Positions 1 to 8,321 of a stretch of DNA of 64,000 nucleotides are shown here, piece after piece. This DNA comes from Candidatus Poribacteria bacterium. Lineage in GTDB: Bacteria; Poribacteria; WGA-4E; PCPOR2b. Below the pieces are notes generated by a model. The model saw nothing but the letters and a program-made list of their open reading frames with translations. It did no database searches and was not told where the DNA came from. The position numbers and the translations under genes are program-made. Location of the stretch: contig JAPPKS010000027.1 in assembly GCA_028819845.1 (NCBI GenBank), positions 62,001 through 126,000 on the forward strand, read 5' to 3'. Each line of letters starts with the position of its first letter. Position 1 is the first letter of the stretch.

Positions 1-45
1 TCGCCGCATCTTTGGGCGTGCAGGTTAGCTAGTTAATCCGTTGTA

Positions 46-78
46 GAAACCGATTTTTCAAGAAAAAAACTCGGTTTC
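46..78. repeat. AT-rich hairpin
   Basis: An 8-bp inverted repeat (gaaaccga at 46-53, tcggtttc at 71-78) encloses a T-run followed by an A-run that can extend the stem. It could be the terminator of a gene lying before the window, or a dispersed palindromic repeat. A hairpin of similar flavour (cccggt / accggg around an A-run) lies at 32696-32713. The function cannot be decided from this window. Confidence 0.4.
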
Positions 79-150
79 GAGAGTCACGTTCGGCTAAGCA
101 AAAGCGCAGCGTTGGGAATGTCAGTATAACGACTGGTGCATCAATCCAAA

Positions 151-247
151 GATGCAGGAGAATATCGTGAAACGCACCCCATTTTGTAGACGTAATTTGA
201 AGGTAAGGGTATTGACGACTAGCAATGGATGCAGATTTAGAGTTTGA
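151..247 (+). pseudogene. Decayed 5' end of a paralogue of the next gene
   Basis: The stretch aggag-aatatc-GTG-aaacgcacc (156-178) closely matches the ribosome binding site and first codons of the gene starting at 277 (aggag-tatatc-ATG-aaacgcacc). Reading from GTG at 167 gives a protein starting MKRTPFC, like MKRTAIC at 277, but it diverges at once and stops after 26 codons (TGA at 245-247). I read it as the leftover start of a paralogous gene, not a working gene. Confidence 0.5.
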
Positions 248-276
248 GAAAATATTGAGGTAATAAGGAGTATATC

Positions 277-1872
277 ATGAAACGCACCGCAATTTGTTGT
301 TTGGGGATAATTTTTCTGCTATGCACGGCTGTACCGATGAATAGCTACGCGACTGATTCGATTTTGATAAAGGGTACGGTAACAGATGCAAACGGCAATC
401 CGATAGATGGGCTTGATGTTACGGTGGAGAATACAACCAGCCCGCGTGAATCATCGCGACCCGCGCGCACTGGGGAAGCAAGCGGTGCAGGAATTTATGC
501 CGTTTTCTATTTCATTCTAACTCCGCCAGTACCGGAAGTCGGCGATGAGATAAAAATCACCGTCGAACAAGATGGGGAAGTTCTCGCCGAGGTAACGCAC
601 ATACTGGATGACGTCGATTTTCCTGCGACAACTTTCGATATTCAGCTTGAGTCGAGAGTTCCCGCGCCAATCCTAAACAGCGTAGTGTCGGATCGCGGCA
701 TAATCTTCGGCGGCGATGTCGTTCAATTAATCGGAGAGAATTTTCAAGAAGGTGCAAGCGTTACTGTAGACGGCATTGAAATTCTGGACGTAACGTACAT
801 CTCGGCCACCGAACTCAGCATCACAATCCCCGAAGATGCGGTTGGGGCTGCCGAAATTGTCATTTCTAATCCTGACGGCCAGTCGGATACAATTGATGTT
901 CAGATTGAGCCGAGAGTCCCGGCGCCGATCCTTGACAGTGTCACATCAGACAGCGGGATAATAACCGAAGGCACAATAGTCCAATTGCTCGGAGAGAATT
1001 TTCAGGAAGGAGCAAGCGTTTCCGTCGGCGGCATGCAGATACTGGACGTAAAATTTATCTCGCCTACTGAAATCACCTTTACAATCCCCGCAAGTATGGT
1101 TGGGGATGTCGAAATTGTCCTGACCAACCCGGATGGACAATCGCAAACGATAGTGTTTTCATACGTCGAATTCCGTCCTGAAGACATCAACCGAGATGAG
1201 CAAATCGATATCTTCGATCTCGTAAAAGTCGGCGGTAGTTTTGGGCAAACTGGTGAAGGGCTTGCGGCAGATATTGACGGGAATGGTGAAGTCGATATTT
1301 TTGACCTTGTTCGTGTGGCGCGTCTATTCGGCCAATCAGGTATTGTCTCGGCGGCGCCATCTGTCTACACCGCGAGCGTGAGGTTTGATTACGCCACGGC
1401 ACGCGAAAACATTCAGCAGGAGGGCACCCATAGCCGTACTACGCCGATGGGCTCCGAGACTCTCAGCCGATTGCGGTCGGCTTTAAGGGAGTTAGAGCGT
1501 ATGTCTGACATGATGCTGGAAGTTCGAATCGGTGCGGACCTGCTGCGCAGTTGGCTGGCAACCAACGCCGGTGTCCCTGCAAAGACGCAGCTTCTCCCCA
1601 ATTACCCGAATCCTTTCAACCCGGAGACATGGATTCCGTATCACCTTGACCGTGACGCGAATGCCGCGCTTTCCATTTATAACGCCAGCGGCGTGTTGGT
1701 GCGTCATTTCGATTTGGGGCTTCAGTCGGCAGGGTTCTATACTGAAAAAGGCAGTGCGGTGTATTGGGATGGACACAACGAACGCGGCGAAGCGGTGGCA
1801 AGCGGCACCTATTTCTATCAACTACGGGCGGGTGATTATTCCGCGATGCGTCGGATGGTGATTGTGAAATAA
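277..1872 (+). CDS. Secreted TIG/dockerin protein with C-terminal sorting-like domain
   Basis: 531-residue exported protein. A signal peptide (MKRTAICCLGIIFLLCTAVP, about residues 1-25) is followed by a CnaB/carboxypeptidase-regulatory-like domain (about 30-125), two very similar TIG/IPT immunoglobulin-like repeats (about 130-215 and 218-298), a pair of dockerin-type calcium loops (DINRDEQIDIFDLV and DIDGNGEVDIFDLV, about 305-355) and a C-terminal FlgD/type IX-sorting-like beta domain starting LLPNYPNPFNPETWIPY. This architecture fits a surface-attached protein. The type IX link is family knowledge; no sorting machinery lies in the window. The start is fixed by the SD aaggag at 264-269. Fragments resembling its two ends lie on either side. 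The ligand is unknown. Confidence 0.8.
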   Translation: MKRTAICCLGIIFLLCTAVPMNSYATDSILIKGTVTDANGNPIDGLDVTVENTTSPRESSRPARTGEASGAGIYAVFYFILTPPVPEVGDEIKITVEQDGEVLAEVTHILDDVDFPATTFDIQLESRVPAPILNSVVSDRGIIFGGDVVQLIGENFQEGASVTVDGIEILDVTYISATELSITIPEDAVGAAEIVISNPDGQSDTIDVQIEPRVPAPILDSVTSDSGIITEGTIVQLLGENFQEGASVSVGGMQILDVKFISPTEITFTIPASMVGDVEIVLTNPDGQSQTIVFSYVEFRPEDINRDEQIDIFDLVKVGGSFGQTGEGLAADIDGNGEVDIFDLVRVARLFGQSGIVSAAPSVYTASVRFDYATARENIQQEGTHSRTTPMGSETLSRLRSALRELERMSDMMLEVRIGADLLRSWLATNAGVPAKTQLLPNYPNPFNPETWIPYHLDRDANAALSIYNASGVLVRHFDLGLQSAGFYTEKGSAVYWDGHNERGEAVASGTYFYQLRAGDYSAMRRMVIVK

Positions 1873-1903
1873 TGAGGACTAAAGCAGTTTAAGCTCATGG
1901 CAA

Positions 1904-1937
1904 AGTAGCAGGCACACTGCGTATGCCTACTACTTTT
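1904..1937 (+). terminator. Probable intrinsic terminator
   Basis: An imperfect 11-bp stem (agtagcaggca at 1904-1914 against tgcctactact at 1924-1934, one mismatch) is followed by four T. It lies 32 bases after the stop codon of the secreted protein gene. Confidence 0.5.
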
Positions 1938-1978
1938 GGGTGATTATCCCGCGATACGGCGGATGGCGGCTGTATGGC
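1938..1978 (+). pseudogene. Decayed 3' end of a paralogue of the preceding gene
   Basis: About 41 bases here repeat, with a few changes, the last codons of the preceding gene (1830-1870, coding for the end ...GDYSAMRRMVIVK). The match begins gggtgattat and continues through ccgcgat and cggatgg. It is not an open gene. With the fragment at 151-247 it suggests that related genes once flanked the present one and decayed. Confidence 0.5.
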
Positions 1979-1996
1979 AGGACATCTGCACGGACG

Positions 1997-3880
1997 TTAT
2001 TCACCGGTTGTTTCAATTATGTGTGAATCCGTCAGTGCATGTCTCACATCGGTGTCGTTGCTGGTTACGATGACCTGGTGATTGGCGGCAAGTTGTTGAA
2101 TAAACGAGATCATCAAGTGCTTGCGTTCTACGTCCAAATGCAGGGTTGGATCGTCGAAGACAAAAAAGCCATTATTCCCCAACGCAGTTGACAGCGCGGC
2201 TTTGAAGCAGAGATAAAGAATCATCTTTTCGCTGCCGCTGAGCAGCATCAGATTGCGTTCCGCACCGTCGATATTTAGAGACGGGAGCAGGTGTTGGCTT
2301 TTGAGGTCAATGCTGACACGATCGAAAAGGTTCATTCGTTTTAACCAACGCTGAAGTTCTTCCTCGGCGGGTTGCAGAATCTGTTGCTGAAGTGTTTCAA
2401 TAGTTTTATCCACGCCAGCGCAAGCAAGTTCAAACCTAAGACGTGTCCGTAGCATCTTTTCGGCTTCAGTTTGAACGCGTTGAAGTTCTTGGAGTTTATG
2501 CGCTAACACCGCCTCTTCCGCGTTGAGTGAGCTAAGGCGCGCCCGCAATGTGTCAATTTTTGATTTCATGCGGCGCCGGTTTTCAGCCAACTGCGCCGCA
2601 TCCGGCTGCGATTCAACGGTAGTATCCCGATGCGGCGGTGCGGAGGGTTGTAGTACGTTCAGCCGATCTACCACGGTCTCAATTTCACGCTGCAACTCCG
2701 CAAATTGGGTTTCGACACGCTCAAGCATCTCCACTTTGTTCAACAAGAGTTGGCGCCGCTGGTCGAGTTCGCGCAATGTGCTGACGTCATCAGTGTGTTT
2801 ATTGAGGATTGCCTGTTTCTGGTCAAGTTCACGCTGGTGTTTTTCTTGCGCGGACGACTTTTCTTCGATGATGTGCAAAATCGTATCACGCTGAATCGGC
2901 TGATGGCAGGTCGGACAATGTCCACGCTGGTTATTGATGAACTGGTGTAAGGTTTCACATTCCCCGTTCAGCGTCCGAATCTGGCTGGTCAGGACGCCGA
3001 CCTCCTGAATGACACTCTCCCGCTCAGCCTCCAAGCCGCGCGCCTCTGAAATTGCTGTTTCAATCGCCTTGATTGAGTCGTGTAGATGCGCAGGATTGGT
3101 AAAGCCGCTGAGAATTGAGGCGCGTTCTTTACCCAAGGTATCTATCTGCTGCTGGAGCCGGTCGCGGGTCTGATTCAGTTCAACGATTAACAGCGCGTCG
3201 CCGTCTTCGGCACCCTTGCTTGTTAAGCTTTCATATTGCGCTTCCAGGGCTTTCAGCTCCTCTTCAAGCCGCTTGATTTCTTCCCCATGCCCCTTGACAG
3301 ATGTTACCCGCAGGCTGCGTTGATGCTCTTGAACCCGCTTTTCCTCGCGCTTGGATAGGCGGCGCCCGTCAATGAACCGTTCGCGAACCTCTATGAGCCG
3401 ATCGATGCCAAGCAGCGCATACAAGATATCCCGCCGACTGGCCGGCATGCGGGTCAGGAATTCAAAGATTTCGCCCTCTCTCAGGAAGGATGCTGCAGAA
3501 AGATGGAGGTGGTTCAGATGAACAATCTGCTGAAGCTCCGTGTCCGCCGTGCGTTTCCCGGTTATTTGGATGCGCCACTCGCCGTTCTCTAGACGGCGGA
3601 TTTGAACGTCTCCGTTCGTTGACCGAAAGAGTCGATAACGGCCGTCTTGATTGCAGAACCCCAGCCCCGCTGTGCCGCTCGACGCGCCGGACCGTGCCAT
3701 TGACGACGGGTTAACGCGCGGGATAATTGGTTTGCCAGTCAGTGCGAAGAAGATTGCACTAACGAGTGTGCTCTTGCCGCTGAAATTTGGGCCGAAAATC
3801 AGATTTATGCCTTCGCTCAGATCAAAATTTTTTCGGTCATAACACCCAAAGGATTTGAGCATGATTCGTTCTAGCAGCAT
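1997..3880 (-). CDS. Short Rad50/SbcC-like ATPase with zinc hook
   Basis: 627-residue SMC/Rad50-type ABC ATPase. The N-terminal half-domain has Walker A GPNFSGKST (residues 30-38). Two coiled-coil arms of roughly 150 residues each flank a zinc hook GHCPTCHQP in the middle. The C-terminal half-domain has the ABC signature LLSGSEK and a Walker B plus D-loop FFVFDDPTLHLD. Rad50 and SbcC pair with the nuclease Mre11/SbcD and are usually 850-1100 residues, so this is a much shorter version, and no nuclease gene is adjacent. A role in DNA end repair or as a DNA clamp is inferred from the family. It is co-directional with the 69-aa gene upstream, 3 bases apart, and its SD GGAG overlaps the end of that gene. 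Confidence 0.8.
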   Translation of the reverse strand: MLLERIMLKSFGCYDRKNFDLSEGINLIFGPNFSGKSTLVSAIFFALTGKPIIPRVNPSSMARSGASSGTAGLGFCNQDGRYRLFRSTNGDVQIRRLENGEWRIQITGKRTADTELQQIVHLNHLHLSAASFLREGEIFEFLTRMPASRRDILYALLGIDRLIEVRERFIDGRRLSKREEKRVQEHQRSLRVTSVKGHGEEIKRLEEELKALEAQYESLTSKGAEDGDALLIVELNQTRDRLQQQIDTLGKERASILSGFTNPAHLHDSIKAIETAISEARGLEAERESVIQEVGVLTSQIRTLNGECETLHQFINNQRGHCPTCHQPIQRDTILHIIEEKSSAQEKHQRELDQKQAILNKHTDDVSTLRELDQRRQLLLNKVEMLERVETQFAELQREIETVVDRLNVLQPSAPPHRDTTVESQPDAAQLAENRRRMKSKIDTLRARLSSLNAEEAVLAHKLQELQRVQTEAEKMLRTRLRFELACAGVDKTIETLQQQILQPAEEELQRWLKRMNLFDRVSIDLKSQHLLPSLNIDGAERNLMLLSGSEKMILYLCFKAALSTALGNNGFFVFDDPTLHLDVERKHLMISFIQQLAANHQVIVTSNDTDVRHALTDSHIIETTGE

Positions 3881-3883
3881 GCG

Positions 3884-4093
3884 CTATTCTCCGTTAACGT
3901 CGTCAATCATATCGTAGAGCATCTGAGCTGTCACTTTTTCAATTCCGTGCTCAAAAGTGAAACGAAACGCACGAACCACTGCAGCGACGTCCGCGCCGCC
4001 GAGCACATCGCGGTATTTGCGTTGCTTGGAGACTAATCTTTCCACTTCCCGTTCGTATGCCTCAACAAGCTCGTCTTCAAGGGCTGATGTCAT
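3884..4093 (-). CDS. Small hypothetical protein upstream of Rad50-like ATPase
   Basis: 69 residues, charged, predicted all helical, with no signal peptide or membrane segment (starts MTSALEDELVEAYEREVE). I do not recognise a family. Its stop codon lies 3 bases before the start of the Rad50-like ATPase gene and overlaps its SD, so the two are almost certainly co-transcribed and translationally coupled. A small partner or regulator of the ATPase is a reasonable guess from position only. Confidence 0.6.
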   Translation of the reverse strand: MTSALEDELVEAYEREVERLVSKQRKYRDVLGGADVAAVVRAFRFTFEHGIEKVTAQMLYDMIDDVNGE

Positions 4094-4289
4094 TTTTGCT
4101 AATGGACTCCTTTATGCGCTTACCGTAAAATTATTTCGCCTGAGGTCCCATCGCGTAATGCTTAATCATTACACCGATGCAGTCTCGGAGCATATCCATA
4201 ACGCTACCTCTCATATCCCAACAGATGATAAGTGAACTCTCGAAAATAATCAAGCGAAAAAGAGAGTTGAGACGCATTTTGCATACCGG

Positions 4290-4316
4290 TTTGATAAACT
4301 TTTTTGATTTGTCAAA
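4290..4316. promoter_or_regulatory. Dyad overlapping the rib promoter -35 box
   Basis: TTTGATAAA (4290-4298) and TTTGTCAAA (4308-4316) form an inverted repeat with 8 of 9 positions matching, centred on 4303, next to and across the -35 box of the riboflavin promoter. It could be an operator or chance in AT-rich DNA. Confidence 0.35.
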
Positions 4317-4332
4317 CAAGCTATGATATAAT
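4304..4332 (+). promoter_or_regulatory. Sigma70 promoter of the riboflavin operon
   Basis: -35 TTGATT (4304-4309), a 17-base spacer and a perfect -10 TATAAT (4327-4332). Expected transcription start is about 4339, which places the FMN riboswitch inside a leader of roughly 260 bases. Confidence 0.75.
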
Positions 4333-4356
4333 ATTCTTCAAACTAGTATATTCACT

Positions 4357-4406
4357 GAGGGGGTGATTGCGAAGGCGGGCTTTTGATGCGCCTACGCGCA
4401 CCCTCT
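4357..4406 (+). other. Structured leader hairpin 5' of the riboswitch
   Basis: Between promoter and riboswitch the transcript can fold into an extended hairpin: gagggggtg (4357-4365) with caccctct (4399-4406), and inside it aggcg (4373-4377) with cgcct (4389-4393). It lies outside the conserved FMN aptamer. It may protect the 5' end or help folding; its function is unknown. Confidence 0.4.
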
Positions 4407-4417
4407 AAGAGAATCAG

Positions 4418-4542
4418 AGCGTCTTCGGGGGTGGGTGGAATTCCCCATCGGCGGTATAGTCCGCGAGTCCACGATAAATGTCGAGGACAGATCTGGTGTG
4501 ATTCCAGAGCCGACGGTAATAGTCCGGAAGGGAGAAGGCACG
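4418..4542 (+). promoter_or_regulatory. FMN riboswitch (RFN element)
   Basis: The conserved segments of the FMN aptamer appear in order: cttcgggggtgggtggaatt, cccatcggcggtatagtccg, cgagtcc, then gatctggtgtgattccagag, ccgacggtaatagtccgg and agggagaaggc. The variable arm between the halves is aatgtcgaggaca-like. It stands directly before an intrinsic terminator and ribD, so FMN binding should favour termination and shut off the operon (established mechanism for this class). Confidence 0.97.
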
Positions 4543-4556
4543 GTCGCGATTCTTCC

Positions 4557-4586
4557 GCCCAAAGACTGATCTTTGGGCTTTTTTTT
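4557..4586 (+). terminator. Riboswitch-controlled intrinsic terminator
   Basis: A perfect 9-bp stem gcccaaaga / tctttgggc (4557-4565 and 4570-4578) with a 4-base loop is followed by eight T (4579-4586). Its place between the FMN aptamer and ribD marks it as the expression platform. Confidence 0.95.
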
Positions 4587-4602
4587 GTATCAGGAGCGGT
4601 AT

Positions 4603-5730
4603 TTGTCCCGGTCATCCCAGTGGTCATCGACAGATAAAGGCTTCATGCGTTATGCGCTCGAACTCGCCGAAAAATCCCGCGGCCGTACCAGCCCCAATCC
4701 TTTAGTCGGTGCGGTCATCGTGCGGGACAACACGATTGTCGGCGAGGGATACCATCAGAAGGCTGGGGAAGCGCATGCAGAGATTCATGCATTGAATCAA
4801 GCCGGTGACCTCGCTCGGGGGGCGGCCCTATATGTCACACTGGAACCGTGCTGTCACTGGGGACGTACACAGCCGTGCACGAAGTCAATTGTTAGGGCGG
4901 GAATCGCACAGGCTTTTGTTGCACTTGAAGATCCGAATCCCTGCGTGAACGGCAACGGCATGCGTGAGCTGAGAGATGCTGGCATTCGCGTGAAAGTCGG
5001 CTTATTTGAGCAGGAAGCGCGGCGGCTCAATGAAGTGTATCTTAAATATACGGAGACCAAGCAGCCGTTCGTCATCCTCAAAGCCGCGTGCAGCCTTGAC
5101 GGTAAAATCGCCACTGCCTCGGGCGAATCCCAATGGATTACGTCGCAAGCGTCCAGGACGAAAGGACATGAGTTTCGTAATCAGGTTGATGCAATTTTGG
5201 TCGGGGTTGAAACAGTTTTGAACGACAACCCATCGTTGTCGACGCGATTGCCTCACGGGCACGGCAAAAATCCAATACGTATTGTGATGGATTCGCACGG
5301 ACGTACACCCCCAACAGCGAAAATCTTCAACCCCGACCATAGTGCGGGTACAATCATCGCTGTGACCGAACGTGCTAATTTGGGAGACCTCGCGAACCTG
5401 AAGGCGGCCGGTGCAGAAATTTTGACCGTCAAAGAGAAAGACGGCCGTGTTTGCATGGGAACGTTGATGTGTGAACTTGGACACCGAAGCATCACCAGTG
5501 TGCTTGTTGAAGGCGGTGCGGAAGTCAACTCCTCTGCATTAAAGGCGGGAATTGTAGACAAGGTCGTGTTCTTTTTCGCACCAAAGTTAATTGGCGGCGA
5601 GGCGGCGGCTGGGCCAATCGGGGGAGTCGGGATTCAATACCTGTCAGAGGCTTACACGATTCGTGATTTAACAGTTACGCCCATTGATGGGGACCTCCTC
5701 ATAGAAGGTTATTTGAATCCTAACTTGTGA
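4603..5730 (+). CDS. ribD: Riboflavin biosynthesis deaminase/reductase RibD
   Basis: Bifunctional cytosolic enzyme for the second and third steps of the GTP branch of riboflavin synthesis: deamination of the pyrimidine intermediate, then NADPH-dependent ribosyl reduction. The N-terminal deaminase carries zinc motifs HAEIHAL and PCCHWGRTQPC; the C-terminal RibD reductase domain begins near PFVILKAACSLDGKIA and includes ESQWITS and LVEGGAEVN. The start is TTG at 4603: an AGGAG (4592-4596) precedes it by 6 bases, giving 375 residues. An in-frame TTG at 4573 lies inside the terminator stem and cannot serve; ATG 4645 would remove part of the first helix. First gene of the FMN-riboswitch operon. 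Confidence 0.95.
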   Translation: MSRSSQWSSTDKGFMRYALELAEKSRGRTSPNPLVGAVIVRDNTIVGEGYHQKAGEAHAEIHALNQAGDLARGAALYVTLEPCCHWGRTQPCTKSIVRAGIAQAFVALEDPNPCVNGNGMRELRDAGIRVKVGLFEQEARRLNEVYLKYTETKQPFVILKAACSLDGKIATASGESQWITSQASRTKGHEFRNQVDAILVGVETVLNDNPSLSTRLPHGHGKNPIRIVMDSHGRTPPTAKIFNPDHSAGTIIAVTERANLGDLANLKAAGAEILTVKEKDGRVCMGTLMCELGHRSITSVLVEGGAEVNSSALKAGIVDKVVFFFAPKLIGGEAAAGPIGGVGIQYLSEAYTIRDLTVTPIDGDLLIEGYLNPNL

Positions 5731-5770
5731 GCGCACTCGGAGTCTTCACATTACAGAATTACAGAAGATT

Positions 5771-6412
5771 ATGTTCACAGGCATCGTTGAAACTGTCGGG
5801 ATTATCAAACAGGTTCAGCGCGGCGGTCAAATTGCCGCGCTTACAATCGAAACGACGCAAGCAGCAGCGGAGAGCAATGTCGGCGACAGTATCGCAGTGA
5901 ACGGTGTCTGCTTGACTATGGCTCGTGTCACTGAAGACAGTTTTACAGCGGACATCTCCGCGGAAACGTCTCGCAAAACTACTCTCGGCGAACTTAGACC
6001 TGGAGACGCAGTTAACCTTGAACTGCCGTTGCGCTTGAGCGATCGGCTGGGCGGGCACCTTGTATTAGGGCATGTGGACGAAGTGGGTACTGTGAGCGGC
6101 TGGAGGGACGAAGCGTCCATGATGAGCGTCACGGTTTCTCCTACGGCTATGCGGTATATCGTATATAAAGGCTCTGTCTGTGTAGACGGTGTCAGCCTAA
6201 CCGTCGCGGAATTGTCCGATGATAGTTTTGAAGTGGCGCTTATTCCACACACCAAACTAGTAACAACGCTCGGAAAGTTAAGAGTCGGTGCGCGTGTAAA
6301 TGTTGAGGTTGATTTGTTAGGGCGTTATGTCGAACGGCTTATAGTTTCCGGCCTTGGGGAGTCCCGGACTATTGATTTGGCGTTTTTGCGGGAACACGGC
6401 TACGTTAGTTAG
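5771..6412 (+). CDS. ribE: Riboflavin synthase alpha chain
   Basis: 213 residues, the usual size. It dismutates two 6,7-dimethyl-8-ribityllumazine molecules into riboflavin and the pyrimidine substrate of RibH. The family start MFTGIVETVG is present, and two internally repeated lumazine-binding domains are visible, each with a version of the motif VGDSIAVNGVCLT / KGSVCVDGVSLTV and a following A-E-T/H-T-K segment. 40 bases separate it from ribD. Some genomes call this gene ribC or ribE. Confidence 0.96.
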   Translation: MFTGIVETVGIIKQVQRGGQIAALTIETTQAAAESNVGDSIAVNGVCLTMARVTEDSFTADISAETSRKTTLGELRPGDAVNLELPLRLSDRLGGHLVLGHVDEVGTVSGWRDEASMMSVTVSPTAMRYIVYKGSVCVDGVSLTVAELSDDSFEVALIPHTKLVTTLGKLRVGARVNVEVDLLGRYVERLIVSGLGESRTIDLAFLREHGYVS

Positions 6413-6523
6413 CACGCGTAAATTCAGCACATTCATTATTAGCCAAATGAGGAGCGCAGTTTTTCTCTGTCGGGAAAACTCCCCGGCCAAAGTAGGATAA
6501 GACAGAGTTCTTGGGGAATTTCT

Positions 6524-7771
6524 ATGACGTTTAACACAATACCGGAAGCCGTTAAAGCCATTCGTAATGGTGAAATGATTATCGTCACCGACGATCCGGA
6601 TCGGGAAAACGAAGGCGATTTGATAATGGCGGCCGAAAAGGTCACGCCCGATGCGATAAATTTTATGACGAAGTACGGACGCGGCTTGATTTGCCTCCCA
6701 GCCACCGCGGCTCGTTTGGCAGAGCTGAATCTTCCGCTAATGGTGTCCGAAAACACCGCCCGGCTGCATACTGCGTTTACCGTAACCATCGACGCAAAAG
6801 ACGTGAGCACGGGCGTATCTGCCTATGAACGCGCCCACACAATCCGAAAATTTGTCGAACCCCAGACGACACCGGAAGATTTTGTACGGCCGGGGCATAT
6901 CTTCCCGCTGCAAGCGATGGATGGCGGCGTGCTGCGGCGCGCCGGGCATACCGAGGCGACCGTTGACCTTGCGCTGCTTGCGGGGCTATATCCTGCGGGG
7001 GTACTCTGTGAAATCTTAAATGAAGACGGCACAATGGCAAGAATGCCTGAACTCTTGGAACTAGCCCCGAAGCACGGGTTAAAGATAATCACCATTGCCG
7101 ATCTCATCGCGTACCGGCGGCAGACGGAAACGCTTATCAAACGCGTCGCCGAGGCGGATGTTCAAACGCAGCATGGGCATTTCAAACTTTATTCCTATGA
7201 AAGCCTCGACGACCTAAAGACCCATATCGCACTCGTCAAAGGGGATGTCTCAGATAAAACACCAGTGTTGGTGCGCGTCCATTCGCAGTGTCTCACCGGA
7301 GATGTATTTGGATCGCTGCGTTGCGACTGCGGCGAACAGTTGGATAAAGCTATGGAACTCATCCAAGCAGAAAAACGGGGGGTTTTGGTGTACATGCGCC
7401 AAGAAGGCCGCGGCATGGGGCTCAGCAACAAAATTCGCGCTTACAATTTGCAAGACAGGGAAGGGCTGGATACTGTGGAAGCGAACAATAGGCTCGGTTT
7501 CCCTGCGGATTTGCGCGATTACGGCGTCGGTGCGCAAATTTTGGCTAATCTGGGTGTAACTGAGATGCGTCTCTTAACAAACAACCCGCGCAAGGTCAGC
7601 GGACTGGCTGGGCACAACCTCAAAATCGTCGAACGAATCCCGCTGCAGACCCCACCCCATAAATTCAACCGCTGCTACCTCGAAGCCAAAAGAACGAAGT
7701 TAGGACATTTGCTGCTGCACACAATTGATGAAGAGGAGGGTGCGCAAGATAAAGATGTGCGCCGTGATTAA
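6524..7771 (+). CDS. ribBA: RibBA: DHBP synthase / GTP cyclohydrolase II
   Basis: 415-residue fusion that makes both precursors of the pathway. The N-terminal half is 3,4-dihydroxy-2-butanone-4-phosphate synthase (acid loop [12 protein letters not shown], then [12 protein letters not shown]). The C-terminal half is GTP cyclohydrolase II with the zinc site [15 protein letters not shown] and the GTP-binding stretch [11 protein letters not shown]. Length and both active-site sets are normal. A 111-base gap separates it from ribE and holds a short inverted repeat (ctctgtc / gacagag), but no strong terminator or promoter. ribH follows after 2 bases. Confidence 0.97.
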   Translation: MTFNTIPEAVKAIRNGEMIIVTDDPDRENEGDLIMAAEKVTPDAINFMTKYGRGLICLPATAARLAELNLPLMVSENTARLHTAFTVTIDAKDVSTGVSAYERAHTIRKFVEPQTTPEDFVRPGHIFPLQAMDGGVLRRAGHTEATVDLALLAGLYPAGVLCEILNEDGTMARMPELLELAPKHGLKIITIADLIAYRRQTETLIKRVAEADVQTQHGHFKLYSYESLDDLKTHIALVKGDVSDKTPVLVRVHSQCLTGDVFGSLRCDCGEQLDKAMELIQAEKRGVLVYMRQEGRGMGLSNKIRAYNLQDREGLDTVEANNRLGFPADLRDYGVGAQILANLGVTEMRLLTNNPRKVSGLAGHNLKIVERIPLQTPPHKFNRCYLEAKRTKLGHLLLHTIDEEEGAQDKDVRRD

Positions 7772-7773
7772 CG

Positions 7774-8253
7774 ATGCCGAACATTTATGAAGGCAATCTG
7801 ATTGGAAGCAAATTGAAGGTCGGCATTACCGTCAGTCGATTTAACGGCTTTATTACCACCAAATTGTTAGATGGGGCGCTGGACGCTCTGAAACGCCACG
7901 GGGTCAGTCTCGATGATGTAGATATATTTTGGACGCCGGGTGCGTTTGAGATTCCCGCAACGGCAAAACGGCTCGCAGAAAGTAATCGATATGACGCAGT
8001 TATTTGCATCGGCGCCGTAATCCGGGGCGCGACGCCGCACTTCGATTTTGTCGCAAGCGAGAGCGCTAAAGGCATTTCGCACGTTTCATCCAACACGGGT
8101 GTTCCGGTAATTTACGGTGTGATTACCACCGATACGGTTGAGCAAGCCATTGAGCGTACCGGGACCAAAATGGGGAACAAAGGCGCGGAAGCGGCTGCGG
8201 CTGCAATCGAGATGGCGAACCTATACAAGAAACTTGACGAAATCAACCCATGA
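7774..8253 (+). CDS. ribH: 6,7-dimethyl-8-ribityllumazine synthase
   Basis: 159 residues. It condenses the RibD-pathway pyrimidine with the RibBA product dihydroxybutanone phosphate to give lumazine; the family forms hollow 60-mer or pentameric shells. Hallmarks are the N-terminal [44 protein letters not shown] with the catalytic His of PHFD, and [19 protein letters not shown]. It starts 2 bases after the ribBA stop and is the last gene of the riboflavin operon. Confidence 0.97.
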   Translation: MPNIYEGNLIGSKLKVGITVSRFNGFITTKLLDGALDALKRHGVSLDDVDIFWTPGAFEIPATAKRLAESNRYDAVICIGAVIRGATPHFDFVASESAKGISHVSSNTGVPVIYGVITTDTVEQAIERTGTKMGNKGAEAAAAAIEMANLYKKLDEINP

Positions 8254-8321
8254 GAAATGTGCAAGCGGTTTTATTCTTCAATGTTCGGTGGCGATTAAAA
8301 CATGCTGAAACAAGAATTTAA

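Noticed and set aside
4131-4319. 62-codon minus-strand frame in the rib leader
   Set aside because: Covers the promoter of the rib operon, has no SD and no recognisable sequence.
4573-4602. Earlier TTG start for ribD at 4573
   Set aside because: It lies inside the terminator stem of the FMN riboswitch and has no SD; TTG 4603 has AGGAG at the right distance.
5002-5484. 160-codon open frame on the minus strand opposite ribD
   Set aside because: Lies entirely across a clear RibD coding sequence and shows no family features; a mirror of ribD codon usage.
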